Assembly: GCA_947575235.1 (NCBI GenBank)
Contig: CANPMT010000029.1
Location: forward strand, 1-37,196
DNA length: 37,196 nt
Direction of reading: 5' to 3'
DNA from: an uncultured Porphyromonadaceae bacterium
GTDB lineage: Bacteria > Bacteroidota > Bacteroidia > Bacteroidales > Muribaculaceae
Position 1 is the first letter of the stretch, and the number at the start of each line of letters is the position of its first letter. Position numbers and translations under genes: made by a program. Positions 1 through 7,408 of this stretch are shown here, in pieces. The notes beneath the pieces were generated by a model. The model did no database searches, was not told the origin of the DNA, and was given only the letters and a program-made list of their open reading frames with translations.

Positions 1-16
1 GTTGATATATCCTTTG

Positions 17-52
17 GTTGACAAAGTTAATAAAAATATTTTATTTGTCAAC
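17..52. repeat. Inverted repeat, 9-bp arms, AT-rich spacer
   Basis: GTTGACAAA at 17-25 is matched by its reverse complement TTTGTCAAC at 44-52. The 18-bp spacer is itself nearly palindromic and almost pure A/T. It lies beyond the 3' end of the AraC-type regulator gene. No typical terminator T-run follows, so it could be a regulator site for a gene to the left of the window, or a weak terminator. No gene was seen in 1-206. Confidence 0.4.
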
Positions 53-206
53 TATCAATAGAGTGGAAATGTTCAGCTATAACTGGTTATCTCCTGTAAT
101 CGGTGATGGTGCATCCTCAGAAATCGGCACTCTTACCCCCGGTTAGAGGATAAGAAGAGCGAAAACTGTATCCTGTCAGCAAATATTATGGAAAGTTTTC
201 TGCATA

Positions 207-1877
207 TTATTCCGTTTCTTCCTCCTTTGATTCAGGTTTACCCTTTTCTTTACGGTATTGGGCAGGAGAGATTCCAAAGAATTTATTGAAGTGGGTGTAG
301 TAGGTCGCCCTGCGCACATAGCCGCAACTCTCCGCAATAGCGTCAATTGTCCATTCCGGATGCTCCTTGATCATCTTTACGGAATACTCCACACGCAGTT
401 TATTGATATACTCACTTGGAGATAGATTTGTAAACTTACCTATCAGTTGCGAAACCTTCGCTCGGCTTAATCCGGTTGCTTCAGCGATATTGTTACGATT
501 GAAATCGGGAGATTTGAAAAGAGCCTCGCTGATTATCTTAGACTGCATCTCGCCAAAGAGGATGTAATCCTCCTGATTTTCCGGTGTAGAATCCACTTCG
601 AGAGGCCTTTGTGCAATGAGTTCGTCAATACGTTTGGCTGCTATACGTTGCTGTTTTACAGAATTAAGATACGCTCTCCATACCAAGACAAGTATGATAA
701 ATACAAGGACTGCGATACCGATAGATGCTATAAACAAAATATGCTTGCGTTGGGATCTTGCCTTTTCGTTTACGAGAGCCAACTCCTTCTCATTAAGAGC
801 GAACACTGATGCCAATTCCTGAGCACGTGTAGTCTTTTCTCTCATATACAGGGAATCCTGTATTGCCGCCGCACGCTGAATCAGTCCGTACCCCTCACGA
901 TAGTTTCCCAGCCCTGCATGCGCCCGTCCGTCAGAAATCAAGAGACTATGATAATCTCCGTTGATTGTATCAGTTTCTTCAAACATGGAATAGAGCGGTG
1001 CCGTGAATTCAAGCACCTTTTTCCATTGTCCGGAATCAAGCAGATAGTCTATGATATAGACCCTACCAACCGGATTCTGAGCATAATCCGTTGCCATGAA
1101 AGCATTGTATGCCTCTCTTGCCTCGTCGTATTTTCCGAGCCGCTCAGCGCAAGATGATATACGCGCATAGGCATAGGCGCGTTGCTGGTCGGTGAAACCT
1201 GCCGGGCTTCCACCGACTCTATCAATCTTATCTATCAGTGCAAGACGTTTTATCCCTTCAGAAAGGCCTTCTGCATATCGGTCATCTGCATATAATTCCA
1301 CAATCTTGACACCATAGGCGGCCGAGACATTGGCAAGAACACGCGCTTCGGTTGAATTCGAGCCTTCTGAAATTATCCGGTCAAGATACCGATAGCCCCG
1401 ATTCCGCTCACCCATAGCGAACGAAGTCTTAGCCATTGTGGTGAGAATATTATATTCCGTCGCTTTGTTTCCATCTTTACGTGCCAATTCCATTCCCTTT
1501 ATTGAGGAGTCTATGCTTTCTTGATAGTTACCGAAGTGGGATTGTGCCACTGAAAGAAGTGTCAAGGCATTGAGTTGCTCCTTGGGATGTGCCGAAATGG
1601 AATCATCAGCAAGTACCTTCAGGGCATACCGCTCAACCAAGGAGAACATTCGTTTTTCGTTGTAAGCGATACCTCGCAACAGATTGATTTGGTAAGGCGG
1701 AAGTGCCGGGGATTTCTTCCCCTCTATTTTATCCAACTCGGAGATTACCGAATCAGGGGAATCTATGACTTGTGCGCGTAGCGTGTGGACCAGATCCGGG
1801 GTTCCGGAAGTGGATGCTTTGCCATTCAATATAAACACTAAGGAGAGCAGCAGAATTATGATACGGCGATTTTTCAT
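207..1877 (-). CDS. Membrane-spanning TPR/AraC-type transcriptional regulator
   Basis: This 556-residue protein is predicted to be a one-component signalling regulator crossing the inner membrane. A hydrophobic N-terminus (residues 1-22) acts as signal peptide or first anchor. A helical, TPR-like region (about 30-375) should be periplasmic. A strong transmembrane segment lies at about 380-403. The cytoplasmic C-terminus (about 462-545) is an AraC-type double helix-turn-helix with the typical GLSRAKVSQLI and CGYVRRATYYTHFNKFFGISPAQYR elements. There is no kinase or receiver domain. Bacteroidetes have many TPR/transmembrane/HTH proteins of this design, and their ligands are mostly unknown. It diverges from a secreted protein and a lipoprotein, which are its likely targets, and the shared intergenic region carries repeated AGAGTAC motifs. 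A TAATTTTG box on the minus strand (1882-1889) sits so near the ATG that the transcript could be nearly leaderless. Confidence 0.85.
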   Translation of the reverse strand: MKNRRIIILLLSLVFILNGKASTSGTPDLVHTLRAQVIDSPDSVISELDKIEGKKSPALPPYQINLLRGIAYNEKRMFSLVERYALKVLADDSISAHPKEQLNALTLLSVAQSHFGNYQESIDSSIKGMELARKDGNKATEYNILTTMAKTSFAMGERNRGYRYLDRIISEGSNSTEARVLANVSAAYGVKIVELYADDRYAEGLSEGIKRLALIDKIDRVGGSPAGFTDQQRAYAYARISSCAERLGKYDEAREAYNAFMATDYAQNPVGRVYIIDYLLDSGQWKKVLEFTAPLYSMFEETDTINGDYHSLLISDGRAHAGLGNYREGYGLIQRAAAIQDSLYMREKTTRAQELASVFALNEKELALVNEKARSQRKHILFIASIGIAVLVFIILVLVWRAYLNSVKQQRIAAKRIDELIAQRPLEVDSTPENQEDYILFGEMQSKIISEALFKSPDFNRNNIAEATGLSRAKVSQLIGKFTNLSPSEYINKLRVEYSVKMIKEHPEWTIDAIAESCGYVRRATYYTHFNKFFGISPAQYRKEKGKPESKEEETE

Positions 1878-1995
1878 AATGCAAAATTAGCAAAATAATC
1901 GCATCCAGTCATTATGAAACGAGGGATAAGCAGAAGTGAACAAGATGAGGGATAAACATCTATTTATCACCCCATAATCAAAAAGAGTACACGTA

Positions 1996-2025
1996 AGAGT
2001 ACAAACTTTTCAGCGTTTGTACTCT
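1996..2025. repeat. Inverted repeat AGAGTACAAAC / GTTTGTACTCT
   Basis: Two perfect 11-bp arms are separated by 8 bp (TTTTCAGC), and a third direct copy lies at 2049-2059. A short T-run (2027-2030) follows, so a hairpin terminator cannot be excluded. The extra direct copies outside the hairpin favour a protein-binding site. Confidence 0.6.
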
Positions 2026-2073
2026 GTTTTTGGGAGTTTTGATGCAAGAGAGTACAAACCTACTGCTCAGTTT

Positions 2074-2105
2074 CTTGACTATACCTCCTCCTATTACTAA
2101 TTTTG
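2074..2105 (+). promoter_or_regulatory. Bacteroides-type promoter for the 2186 gene
   Basis: A -33-like CTTG (2074-2077) is separated by 20 bp from the -7 box TAATTTTG (2098-2105), matching the Bacteroides TAnnTTTG consensus. The leader to the ATG at 2186 would be about 75 nt. The AGAGTACAAAC copy at 2049-2059 ends 15 bp before the -33 element, a typical activator position. Confidence 0.65.
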
Positions 2106-2185
2106 TGGCATGCAATTGACAATTGGCCAACCTTCCGACATGACTTTACTCGTGTTTTAATAATAACCAATTCCCTTACAAAACG

Positions 2186-3034
2186 ATGAAGAAATTTATT
2201 CTGACATATTCATTTTTGTTGATAGCGATTTTCAACTCATTCGGTCAGAATCCGAATGAAGTGTTCGGCGTGGGCATTGCACCCCTGACTTATGTAGAAC
2301 CCACCAAAAGCACCTCGGTTGGCTCTGTACTGGGGGCACTGGCTGAAGTAGCATCCGGACAAACCTCCAACAACCGTCATCCGGAAGTTGTGCCTTACAT
2401 CGAGGCTGTGGTCAAGACAGCTTTTTCGGATGTAAGGAGACTCTCTCCTATAGAAGGCGATTCACAGTTTTCCTTGTCCGGGGAGGTCGTAAATGTGACA
2501 ACATGGACAAAATCACGAACTACCGAATCGAAGGATTCAAAAGGGAAAGTTGTGAAAACAGTGCATACTGACTATTATGCCTCTGTCACCACATCGCTTT
2601 CATTGCTCGACAATGCCACAGGGCAGAAATGGACGCAAAAATTCACCGGCGGTGGAGACACATATTATTACAAGTCGGAAGCTGCTGCAATTGAGGCGGC
2701 TCTCAATGTAATGCAGGGAAAGATTGTGAAATACTATAACAACCTCTTCCCGCTGTACGCTCAGATTGTGGAACGAGGCTCTGAAAAGAAAGATAAGATG
2801 AATGAAGTCTATATAGACCTCGGTTCAGACAACTGGATATTCAGAGGATTACATTTCAATGTCTCCGTTGTCGGTGAAGCCGCCGGACGAACAACGGAAC
2901 ACAAAATCGGAAAGATAAAGGTAGAGGAAGTGCAAGGGCCGGACATCTCTCTCTGCAAGGTTGAGAAAGGCAAAAAGGAAATCAAAGAAGCACTCGATAA
3001 TGGTCAGACCCTGACTATCACCAGCATCGACTGA
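2186..3034 (+). CDS. Secreted protein of unknown function, CsgG/FlgT-like architecture possible
   Basis: This 282-residue protein has a clear signal peptide (residues 1-20, ending SFGQ) and no internal transmembrane segment, so it should be periplasmic or outer-membrane associated. The N-terminal half has a conserved-looking HPEVVPYIEAVVKTAF helix followed by alternating strands, which resembles the fold of CsgG-like or LpoB-like envelope proteins. The C-terminal 70 residues have a FlgT-like small barrel pattern. These resemblances are weak and I do not assign a function. A good promoter lies upstream. The next gene, a small lipoprotein, starts 50 bp downstream in the same direction, so the two are probably co-transcribed under the divergent AraC-type regulator. 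Confidence 0.7.
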   Translation: MKKFILTYSFLLIAIFNSFGQNPNEVFGVGIAPLTYVEPTKSTSVGSVLGALAEVASGQTSNNRHPEVVPYIEAVVKTAFSDVRRLSPIEGDSQFSLSGEVVNVTTWTKSRTTESKDSKGKVVKTVHTDYYASVTTSLSLLDNATGQKWTQKFTGGGDTYYYKSEAAAIEAALNVMQGKIVKYYNNLFPLYAQIVERGSEKKDKMNEVYIDLGSDNWIFRGLHFNVSVVGEAAGRTTEHKIGKIKVEEVQGPDISLCKVEKGKKEIKEALDNGQTLTITSID

Positions 3035-3084
3035 CTCACTTATACCGACCAACTTATAACTAAATAACATTTAACAGAAAAGTA

Positions 3085-3495
3085 ATGAAAAAAGAACTTC
3101 TCAACAAAGTGCTGCTTTCAATCTTTGTGATTATGGCAGCTTTCTCCTTCACTGCATGTGATGATGATGAGACTCAAAATGGATGGTATGTCAGCGTAGA
3201 CACTGACCAGTCAAGCGCCAATTTCATAAGCAACCTCTTCATCCAGACCGCCGTCAGCAACCAGCTTGCCATCATGAACAATGATTTCAAGCTGAGCATG
3301 ATGTCTGAAAGTGACGCCAAGAAACACTTCAACGCAATGTGTACCGAACTTGAAAACAAGGTGAACGCTCTTGAACTCCCGGTTCTTGATGACACGTACT
3401 GCACACTGTACCTGACTCACGCGATATCTGACCCCAATGGCAAAGCTCCTGTCATTGCGTCCAAAAAAATCACCTTCGCCACTAAATCCGAGTAA
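3085..3495 (+). CDS. Small lipoprotein of unknown function
   Basis: This 136-residue protein has a hydrophobic signal ending in a lipobox, with Cys25 followed by DDDE. In Bacteroidetes an acidic run directly after the lipid-bearing cysteine is a known lipoprotein export signal, so surface exposure is plausible. The mature part (about 110 residues) is mixed alpha/beta and I recognise no family. It is the second gene after the promoter at 2074-2105 and is followed closely by a strong terminator hairpin, so it probably ends a two-gene operon with the secreted protein at 2186. Confidence 0.7.
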   Translation: MKKELLNKVLLSIFVIMAAFSFTACDDDETQNGWYVSVDTDQSSANFISNLFIQTAVSNQLAIMNNDFKLSMMSESDAKKHFNAMCTELENKVNALELPVLDDTYCTLYLTHAISDPNGKAPVIASKKITFATKSE

Positions 3496-3511
3496 TCACT
3501 ATTTACAGATG

Positions 3512-3551
3512 ACTCCTGTCAAAGATTATCATAATCTTTGACAGGAGTTTA
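3512..3551 (+). terminator. Terminator hairpin after the lipoprotein gene
   Basis: Two perfect 18-bp arms (3512-3529 and 3531-3548) flank a single base, followed by a short T-run (TTTA). The hairpin sits 17 bp after the lipoprotein stop codon. Confidence 0.8.
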
Positions 3552-3654
3552 CATATACCGAGGCTTTCAGCAGAGGAGGTAGCCGACAATAGAAAAGTTG
3601 GTAACTGCGGAAAGTCAAAAATATCTTCTGCCGTCAAATGACAATAGCCTGTAG

Positions 3655-3662
3655 TAACTTTG
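3655..3662 (+). promoter_or_regulatory. -7 box TAACTTTG for the zinc-ribbon gene
   Basis: TAACTTTG matches the Bacteroides TAnnTTTG consensus and lies 30 bp before the ATG at 3693. No clear -33 TTG was found at the usual distance. Confidence 0.5.
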
Positions 3663-3692
3663 CGGTATAAATCATCTTAAAACCCATACTCT

Positions 3693-3848
3693 ATGTTAAT
3701 AGAATTTCAAAATCGCCGATGTCTCCGTTGTGGAAAGACTTTCCACCACACTCTTGGCGGGTTTGTGCTCGTGACGTTTCCACGATGCCCCAGCTGCCAA
3801 TCGATTTTTACAATCAAAACCGGCTCTTCAATTATCCCACCAAAATGA
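3693..3848 (+). CDS. 51-residue zinc-ribbon protein
   Basis: The start MLIEFQNRRCLRCGKTF and the segment FPRCPSCQS give two CxxC knuckles (Cys10/Cys13 and Cys32/Cys35) spaced about 20 residues apart, the layout of a zinc ribbon that binds one zinc ion. The protein stops 16 residues after the second knuckle, at a TGA. A TAACTTTG promoter box upstream and a T-tailed hairpin downstream bracket it as its own transcription unit, which supports a real gene rather than a chance ORF. Small zinc ribbons of this kind bind nucleic acid or protein partners, and nothing here shows which. Confidence 0.65.
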   Translation: MLIEFQNRRCLRCGKTFHHTLGGFVLVTFPRCPSCQSIFTIKTGSSIIPPK

Positions 3849-3883
3849 TCCCGCCAGAGAGCCACCCGGACGGAAAAGAGTGA

Positions 3884-3911
3884 AGGGGGCAGTTCACCCC
3901 CTCATTTTTTT
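3884..3911 (+). terminator. Rho-independent terminator after the zinc-ribbon gene
   Basis: GGGGG (3885-3889) pairs with CCCCC (3897-3901), extended by an A-T pair, and is followed closely by a seven-T run (3905-3911). The stem is short but GC-only, 36 bp after the zinc-ribbon stop. Confidence 0.6.
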
Positions 3912-3931
3912 AAACAAAAATGTAAAGTATA

Positions 3932-3963
3932 CTTGTCTATTTGAAAAATATTATTTACCTTTG
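3932..3963 (+). promoter_or_regulatory. Bacteroides-type promoter for the 3999-5081 operon
   Basis: CTTG (3932-3935), a 20-bp spacer and TACCTTTG (3956-3963) fit the -33/-7 consensus. The -7 box overlaps a possible upstream GTG start at 3963, which argues for the ATG at 3999 as the true start of the first gene. Confidence 0.7.
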
Positions 3964-3998
3964 TGCTCATCAATAAAAACTCACTAATCTCTCTATTT

Positions 3999-4412
3999 AT
4001 GAAAAATATCCTGTTTCCCCATGTTTTCCAGTATATAGGCTGGATCTTGTTCCTACCCTTCCTGATTGTAGGGGCACTCCTATTTTTCAGTGTGATCTCC
4101 TTTTCAGGCACCACTGAAACCATCGTCAACGACGCCACCCTCTTAGGGATTGTCATCGGAGCCATGTTTATCGTCTGCTCCAAGGAGCGTACAGAGGATG
4201 AGATGACTAAATCTATCCGTCTGGCTTCAATGCTGAATTCCATCTATGTGTATGTGATACTGCTCGTATGCTCCATACTCATAATCAGCGGTATTGATTT
4301 TCTGGTATTCACGGTATTGAACATCGTGCTCCTCCCTATTATCTTCGTGATTAATTTCCGGTTGGAGATGTACCGGTATAATAAAATGTGTGAGGATGAA
4401 GAACAGAATTAA
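3999..4412 (+). CDS. Small integral membrane protein
   Basis: This 137-residue protein (from the ATG at 3999) has about four hydrophobic segments: residues 9-34, 42-59, about 82-100 and 102-120. A charged loop, CSKERTEDEMTKSIRL, lies between the second and third. The tail is acidic and ends CEDEEQN. The reading frame extends upstream to a GTG at 3963, but the promoter overlaps that codon. Its 3' end overlaps the following XRE-type gene by 17 bp, suggesting translational coupling. Small membrane proteins next to a YozG-type helix-turn-helix protein are a recurrent arrangement in Firmicutes and Bacteroidetes. The function is unknown, and the repressor may control the cluster. Confidence 0.75.
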   Translation: MKNILFPHVFQYIGWILFLPFLIVGALLFFSVISFSGTTETIVNDATLLGIVIGAMFIVCSKERTEDEMTKSIRLASMLNSIYVYVILLVCSILIISGIDFLVFTVLNIVLLPIIFVINFRLEMYRYNKMCEDEEQN

Positions 4413-4596
4413 GGTGGAACGTGCAGAGGTGGATATTACCCAGCAACAACTCGCGGAAGCTGTCGGGGTAAGCCGACAGACAATCGTCGCCATCGAGAAA
4501 GGCCGGTTTCTCCCATCCACCCCATTGGCACTTAAAATCAGCCGATATTTCGGCAAACCGGTAGAGAGCATTTTCATTCTTGAGGACACTGATTAA
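4396..4596 (+). CDS. Small XRE-family helix-turn-helix regulator (YozG-like)
   Basis: This 66-residue protein is almost entirely one Cro/C1-type HTH domain. The segment TQQQLAEAVGVSRQTIVAIE is the two-helix DNA-reading core, followed by the family-typical PSTPLALKISRYFGKPVESIF. There is no sensory domain, so it probably acts as a constitutive dimeric repressor or with a membrane partner. A GTG two codons upstream (4390) is possible, but the ATG at 4396 gives the usual family start. The gene overlaps the preceding membrane-protein gene and is followed 11 bp later by a PH-domain-like membrane protein, so the three likely form one operon, perhaps self-regulated. Confidence 0.9.
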   Translation: MKNRIKVERAEVDITQQQLAEAVGVSRQTIVAIEKGRFLPSTPLALKISRYFGKPVESIFILEDTD

Positions 4597-4607
4597 ACAA
4601 TATAACT

Positions 4608-5081
4608 ATGAAACAGAAAGTAAAATACAGCCCCCTCTCCTTGGCGTTGACAGGGATAGCCCTGATTATATTTCTATGTGCGTTTGTCGATACGCACGAC
4701 AACATCCACAAACTGGTGCTTTTCAGCATCCTTATCGGCTGCGTCATGATTTCAGCTCTATACTATTGTCCCACTTCTGTGACAGTGTCGGAATCCGGAA
4801 TCACTCTCCATCGTCTCCTTGGGAAGAAAGTATTCGGTTTCAACGATATCCTCTCAGTCGACACTTGCTATCCCTCCGCAGGTGGCATCAGGCTCTGCGG
4901 CAGCGGCGGCTTCTTTGGCTACTGGGGTTACTTCAATGATATCATGATAGGCACCTACTTTGGCTACTACGGCAGCCGCAGCCACTGTTTCCTCATTAAA
5001 TTGAAAAACGGAAGACAATACGTGCTGGGGTGTGACAACCCAGCCGCCATTGTGAACTATCTGTACGAGAAGCTGCGGTAG
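4608..5081 (+). CDS. Membrane-anchored bacterial PH-domain-like protein
   Basis: This 157-residue protein has two N-terminal transmembrane segments (about 11-27 and 36-54) followed by a beta-rich cytoplasmic domain. The pattern VTVSESGITLHRLLGKKVF at its start and the terminal FLIKLKNGRQYVLGCDNP strand-turn-strand are typical of bacterial PH-like (bPH/DUF304-type) domains. A glycine/aromatic-rich loop (about residues 92-127, GSGGFFGYWGYFND and GTYFGYYGS) is a usual feature of this group. The function of the family is mostly unknown. It closes the operon beginning at 3999, and its 3' end overlaps the convergent phosphate transporter gene by 25 bp. Confidence 0.75.
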   Translation: MKQKVKYSPLSLALTGIALIIFLCAFVDTHDNIHKLVLFSILIGCVMISALYYCPTSVTVSESGITLHRLLGKKVFGFNDILSVDTCYPSAGGIRLCGSGGFFGYWGYFNDIMIGTYFGYYGSRSHCFLIKLKNGRQYVLGCDNPAAIVNYLYEKLR

Positions 5082-7330
5082 TGCGAGGGTTCGAGATTGA
5101 GCTTGCCCACCGCGCGGAGCATCTTGCGCAGGGAGGTCACAAGCTCCTGACTCTCCTGTAGCAGGTTGAGGTAGACGTAGGCTACGGTCATGTCGCGAGT
5201 AGCTCCGTTCTGCAGAAGATCATACACCCTCCTTGAATTCTCGGAAAGGGCCTGCTTGACTGCCTCACAACGCTTTCTGAGACGGTCGATTGTCTCCGGA
5301 TTATCCTCATCCACCGCGGCCATACCATCCCTGAATATCGAACATACCTCATCGCATATCTCCGACAGCGACTCATGAAACTGCTTGGGCAACGGACGGA
5401 AATTATTGTCGACATGCTCCTTGCACACCTCATTGATGCGCCTCAGGTTATAGGTGATCGACATCGCCATGTTGTTGCTCAGATGAAACCACGCGCTCTT
5501 CTCCATCGCTGTCTGCGGTGAGGCCTTCCGGAAACAGAGGGTGAGCTTGCGGCGCTGTCCTTTAAGCACATCTTTCTCTGTCACAAGTGATTTCTCCGCC
5601 ACTGACAGCAGCTTACCCTTGTCGTTGATGAAGCCGTTTATAACATCGCGGTAAACCTCCGCTCCAAAACCGAGAAACATCTTCTGCTTCTCATTGATAT
5701 ATATCTTAAGCAACGGCCATACCTCAGCCTCATCCTCTGTGGAGAGTATGGTCTGGAACAGTGTGTCACTCTCGGTCTCTTTCTTCTTCTTATTGAAACG
5801 ACGGTGACTGCGTATGAGCATTATCAGGGCTATGACACCCCCGGCGGCCATGACGGGCACGCCACCCATGTGCATCAGGCATACCACCATTCCGGCCCCG
5901 ATGAAGGCCACTCCGGCGGTGATGAACCACCCTCCGATCACAGAGATAACTCCGGTGATGCGGAACACAGCGCTCTCACGTCCCCAGGCCCTGTCGGCAA
6001 GCGACGTGCCCATCGCCACCATGAAGGTAACGAAAGTGGTTGAGAGAGGAAGCTTCATCGAGGTGCCCCACGCTATCAGCATACCGGCCAGCATAAGATT
6101 GACCGAACCCCTTATAAGGTCGAACGCCGCGCCCTCCTCGGGCTGCTGCACTGTAGTGTCCATGCGTCGCGCCACCCAGCGTCTCACCCGGGCCGGAGTG
6201 CGCTCGTTGATCCATGTGAAGGTGTTGATGGCTCCGCGCACAAGCGAACGCCCTATCCTTGATGAGCCGAAGAGTTCGTCACCCTGATTCTGCGCGCTCA
6301 AACCAACTGTGGTCTGCGTCACCTGACGCGCTTTTTTCGACGTGGCGAGCGACACCACCATTATCATGCCTGCCCCTATCAGGAAATAGAAGGGGGTCTG
6401 CGCCGGGCCGTTAAGACTGGTCATCATGAATCCGTGAAGGTCGCCCCCACCGTTGGCGGCGTAATCCTGATAGGATGCAAGCGAGGTCAGCGGCACTCCC
6501 ACAAAGTTCACCAGGTCATTGCCGGCAAACGCCATGGCAAGGGAGAAGGTACCCAACAGCACAACCACCTTGAACACGTTCACTTTCAGGAAATGGAGCA
6601 GCTGCATGAGCAGCGAGAAGCCTACAAGGCAACCTCCTAAAAGCAACACTGTGTTGTCATGAATCCAGGTCTTGAGCTCAGGGGTCATTATCGACATATC
6701 CTTGATACCCTTTATAAGCATGAAATACACTATGGCTGTACAGGCTATTCCCCCGAACAGTCCCACCTTCCATTTCATACGGCTCTTGTATTCAAATGTG
6801 AATACCATCCTCGACAGGAACTGCACTATCGTGCCGAACACAAACGCTATGGCCACAGACAGGAATATGCCAAGGATGACCGAGAGGGCCTTCTCCGTGT
6901 TAAGAAACTCTCCCATGCCGAGGGTATTCTCCGGAGCGGCCATCTTGAAGAGAGCCACGACGAATGTGGCGCCGAGAAGCTCAAACACCATCGACACCGT
7001 GGTGGAGGTGGGCATCCCGAGCGAATTGAATATGTCGAGCAGGATGATATCGGTCACCATCACAGCCATGAATATGGCCACCACATCATAAAACGACAGG
7101 TTCTCGGGCCGGAATATGCCGTGACGGGCTATGTCCATCATGCCGTTGCTCATCGCCGCACCGATAAACACACCTATCGCCGCCACTATCATGACCCTCT
7201 TGAAACTGGCAGCCCTCGATCCGATGGCCGACGAAAGGAAATTGACAGCGTCATTGCTTACACCCACCGACAAGTCAAAGATTGCCAGCAGGAAAAGGAA
7301 GATTACTATACCAAGGAAAAATATGTCCAT
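5057..7330 (-). CDS. PiT-family inorganic phosphate transporter with C-terminal PhoU/DUF47-like domain
   Basis: This 757-residue inner-membrane protein should import phosphate by cation symport. The two PHO4 signature repeats are visible as VGVSNDAVNFLSSAIGSRAA (about residues 22-41) and FAGNDLVNFVGVPL (about 268-281), within roughly ten or more transmembrane segments up to about residue 500. A soluble helical C-terminal region (about 510-757) resembles the PhoU/DUF47 proteins that regulate or accompany PiT transporters. This long fused form is common in Bacteroidetes. A histidine kinase and response regulator lie directly upstream on the same strand (78-bp gap), suggesting regulation by that two-component system. 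The phosphate link of the pair is inferred from context only. The gene overlaps the convergent PH-domain gene by 25 bp, and no terminator is visible between them. Confidence 0.92.
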   Translation of the reverse strand: MDIFFLGIVIFLFLLAIFDLSVGVSNDAVNFLSSAIGSRAASFKRVMIVAAIGVFIGAAMSNGMMDIARHGIFRPENLSFYDVVAIFMAVMVTDIILLDIFNSLGMPTSTTVSMVFELLGATFVVALFKMAAPENTLGMGEFLNTEKALSVILGIFLSVAIAFVFGTIVQFLSRMVFTFEYKSRMKWKVGLFGGIACTAIVYFMLIKGIKDMSIMTPELKTWIHDNTVLLLGGCLVGFSLLMQLLHFLKVNVFKVVVLLGTFSLAMAFAGNDLVNFVGVPLTSLASYQDYAANGGGDLHGFMMTSLNGPAQTPFYFLIGAGMIMVVSLATSKKARQVTQTTVGLSAQNQGDELFGSSRIGRSLVRGAINTFTWINERTPARVRRWVARRMDTTVQQPEEGAAFDLIRGSVNLMLAGMLIAWGTSMKLPLSTTFVTFMVAMGTSLADRAWGRESAVFRITGVISVIGGWFITAGVAFIGAGMVVCLMHMGGVPVMAAGGVIALIMLIRSHRRFNKKKKETESDTLFQTILSTEDEAEVWPLLKIYINEKQKMFLGFGAEVYRDVINGFINDKGKLLSVAEKSLVTEKDVLKGQRRKLTLCFRKASPQTAMEKSAWFHLSNNMAMSITYNLRRINEVCKEHVDNNFRPLPKQFHESLSEICDEVCSIFRDGMAAVDEDNPETIDRLRKRCEAVKQALSENSRRVYDLLQNGATRDMTVAYVYLNLLQESQELVTSLRKMLRAVGKLNLEPSHYRSFSYR

Positions 7331-7336
7331 AAGATA

Positions 7337-7361
7337 CTGAATTTTACACCGCGAAATTCAG
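7337..7361. repeat. Inverted repeat just upstream of the PiT start
   Basis: CTGAATTT (7337-7344) and AAATTCAG (7354-7361) form 8-bp arms with a 9-bp loop, ending 7 bp before the transporter ATG. It could be an operator or a leader hairpin affecting translation of the transporter. No T-run supports termination. Confidence 0.45.
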
Positions 7362-7408
7362 CATTTTATGTTACGGAAAAATAAATATTTTGTTACATTT
7401 TTGTTAAA

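Larger units (their letters stand above)
1878..2185. promoter_or_regulatory. 308-bp divergent intergenic regulatory region
   Basis: This gap separates the AraC-type regulator from the secreted-protein gene. AGAGTAC occurs at 1984, 1996 and 2049, and inverted at 2019-2025. The longer form AGAGTACAAAC is at 1996-2006 and 2049-2059, with its inverse GTTTGTACTCT at 2015-2025. The 1984 and 1996 copies are 12 bp apart, about one helical turn. Nearer the regulator, GAGGGATAA is repeated at 1921-1929 and 1947-1955. I infer operator function from the arrangement. No protein-coding gene was found here. Confidence 0.55.

Noticed and set aside
3963..3998. GTG start for the membrane-protein gene
   Set aside because: The TACCTTTG promoter box (3956-3963) overlaps this codon, so a transcript could not contain it.
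6659..7384. Plus-strand ORF of 241 residues
   Set aside because: It lies entirely opposite the PiT transporter, has a His/Arg-rich non-protein-like composition and no recognisable domain; it is an antisense shadow.
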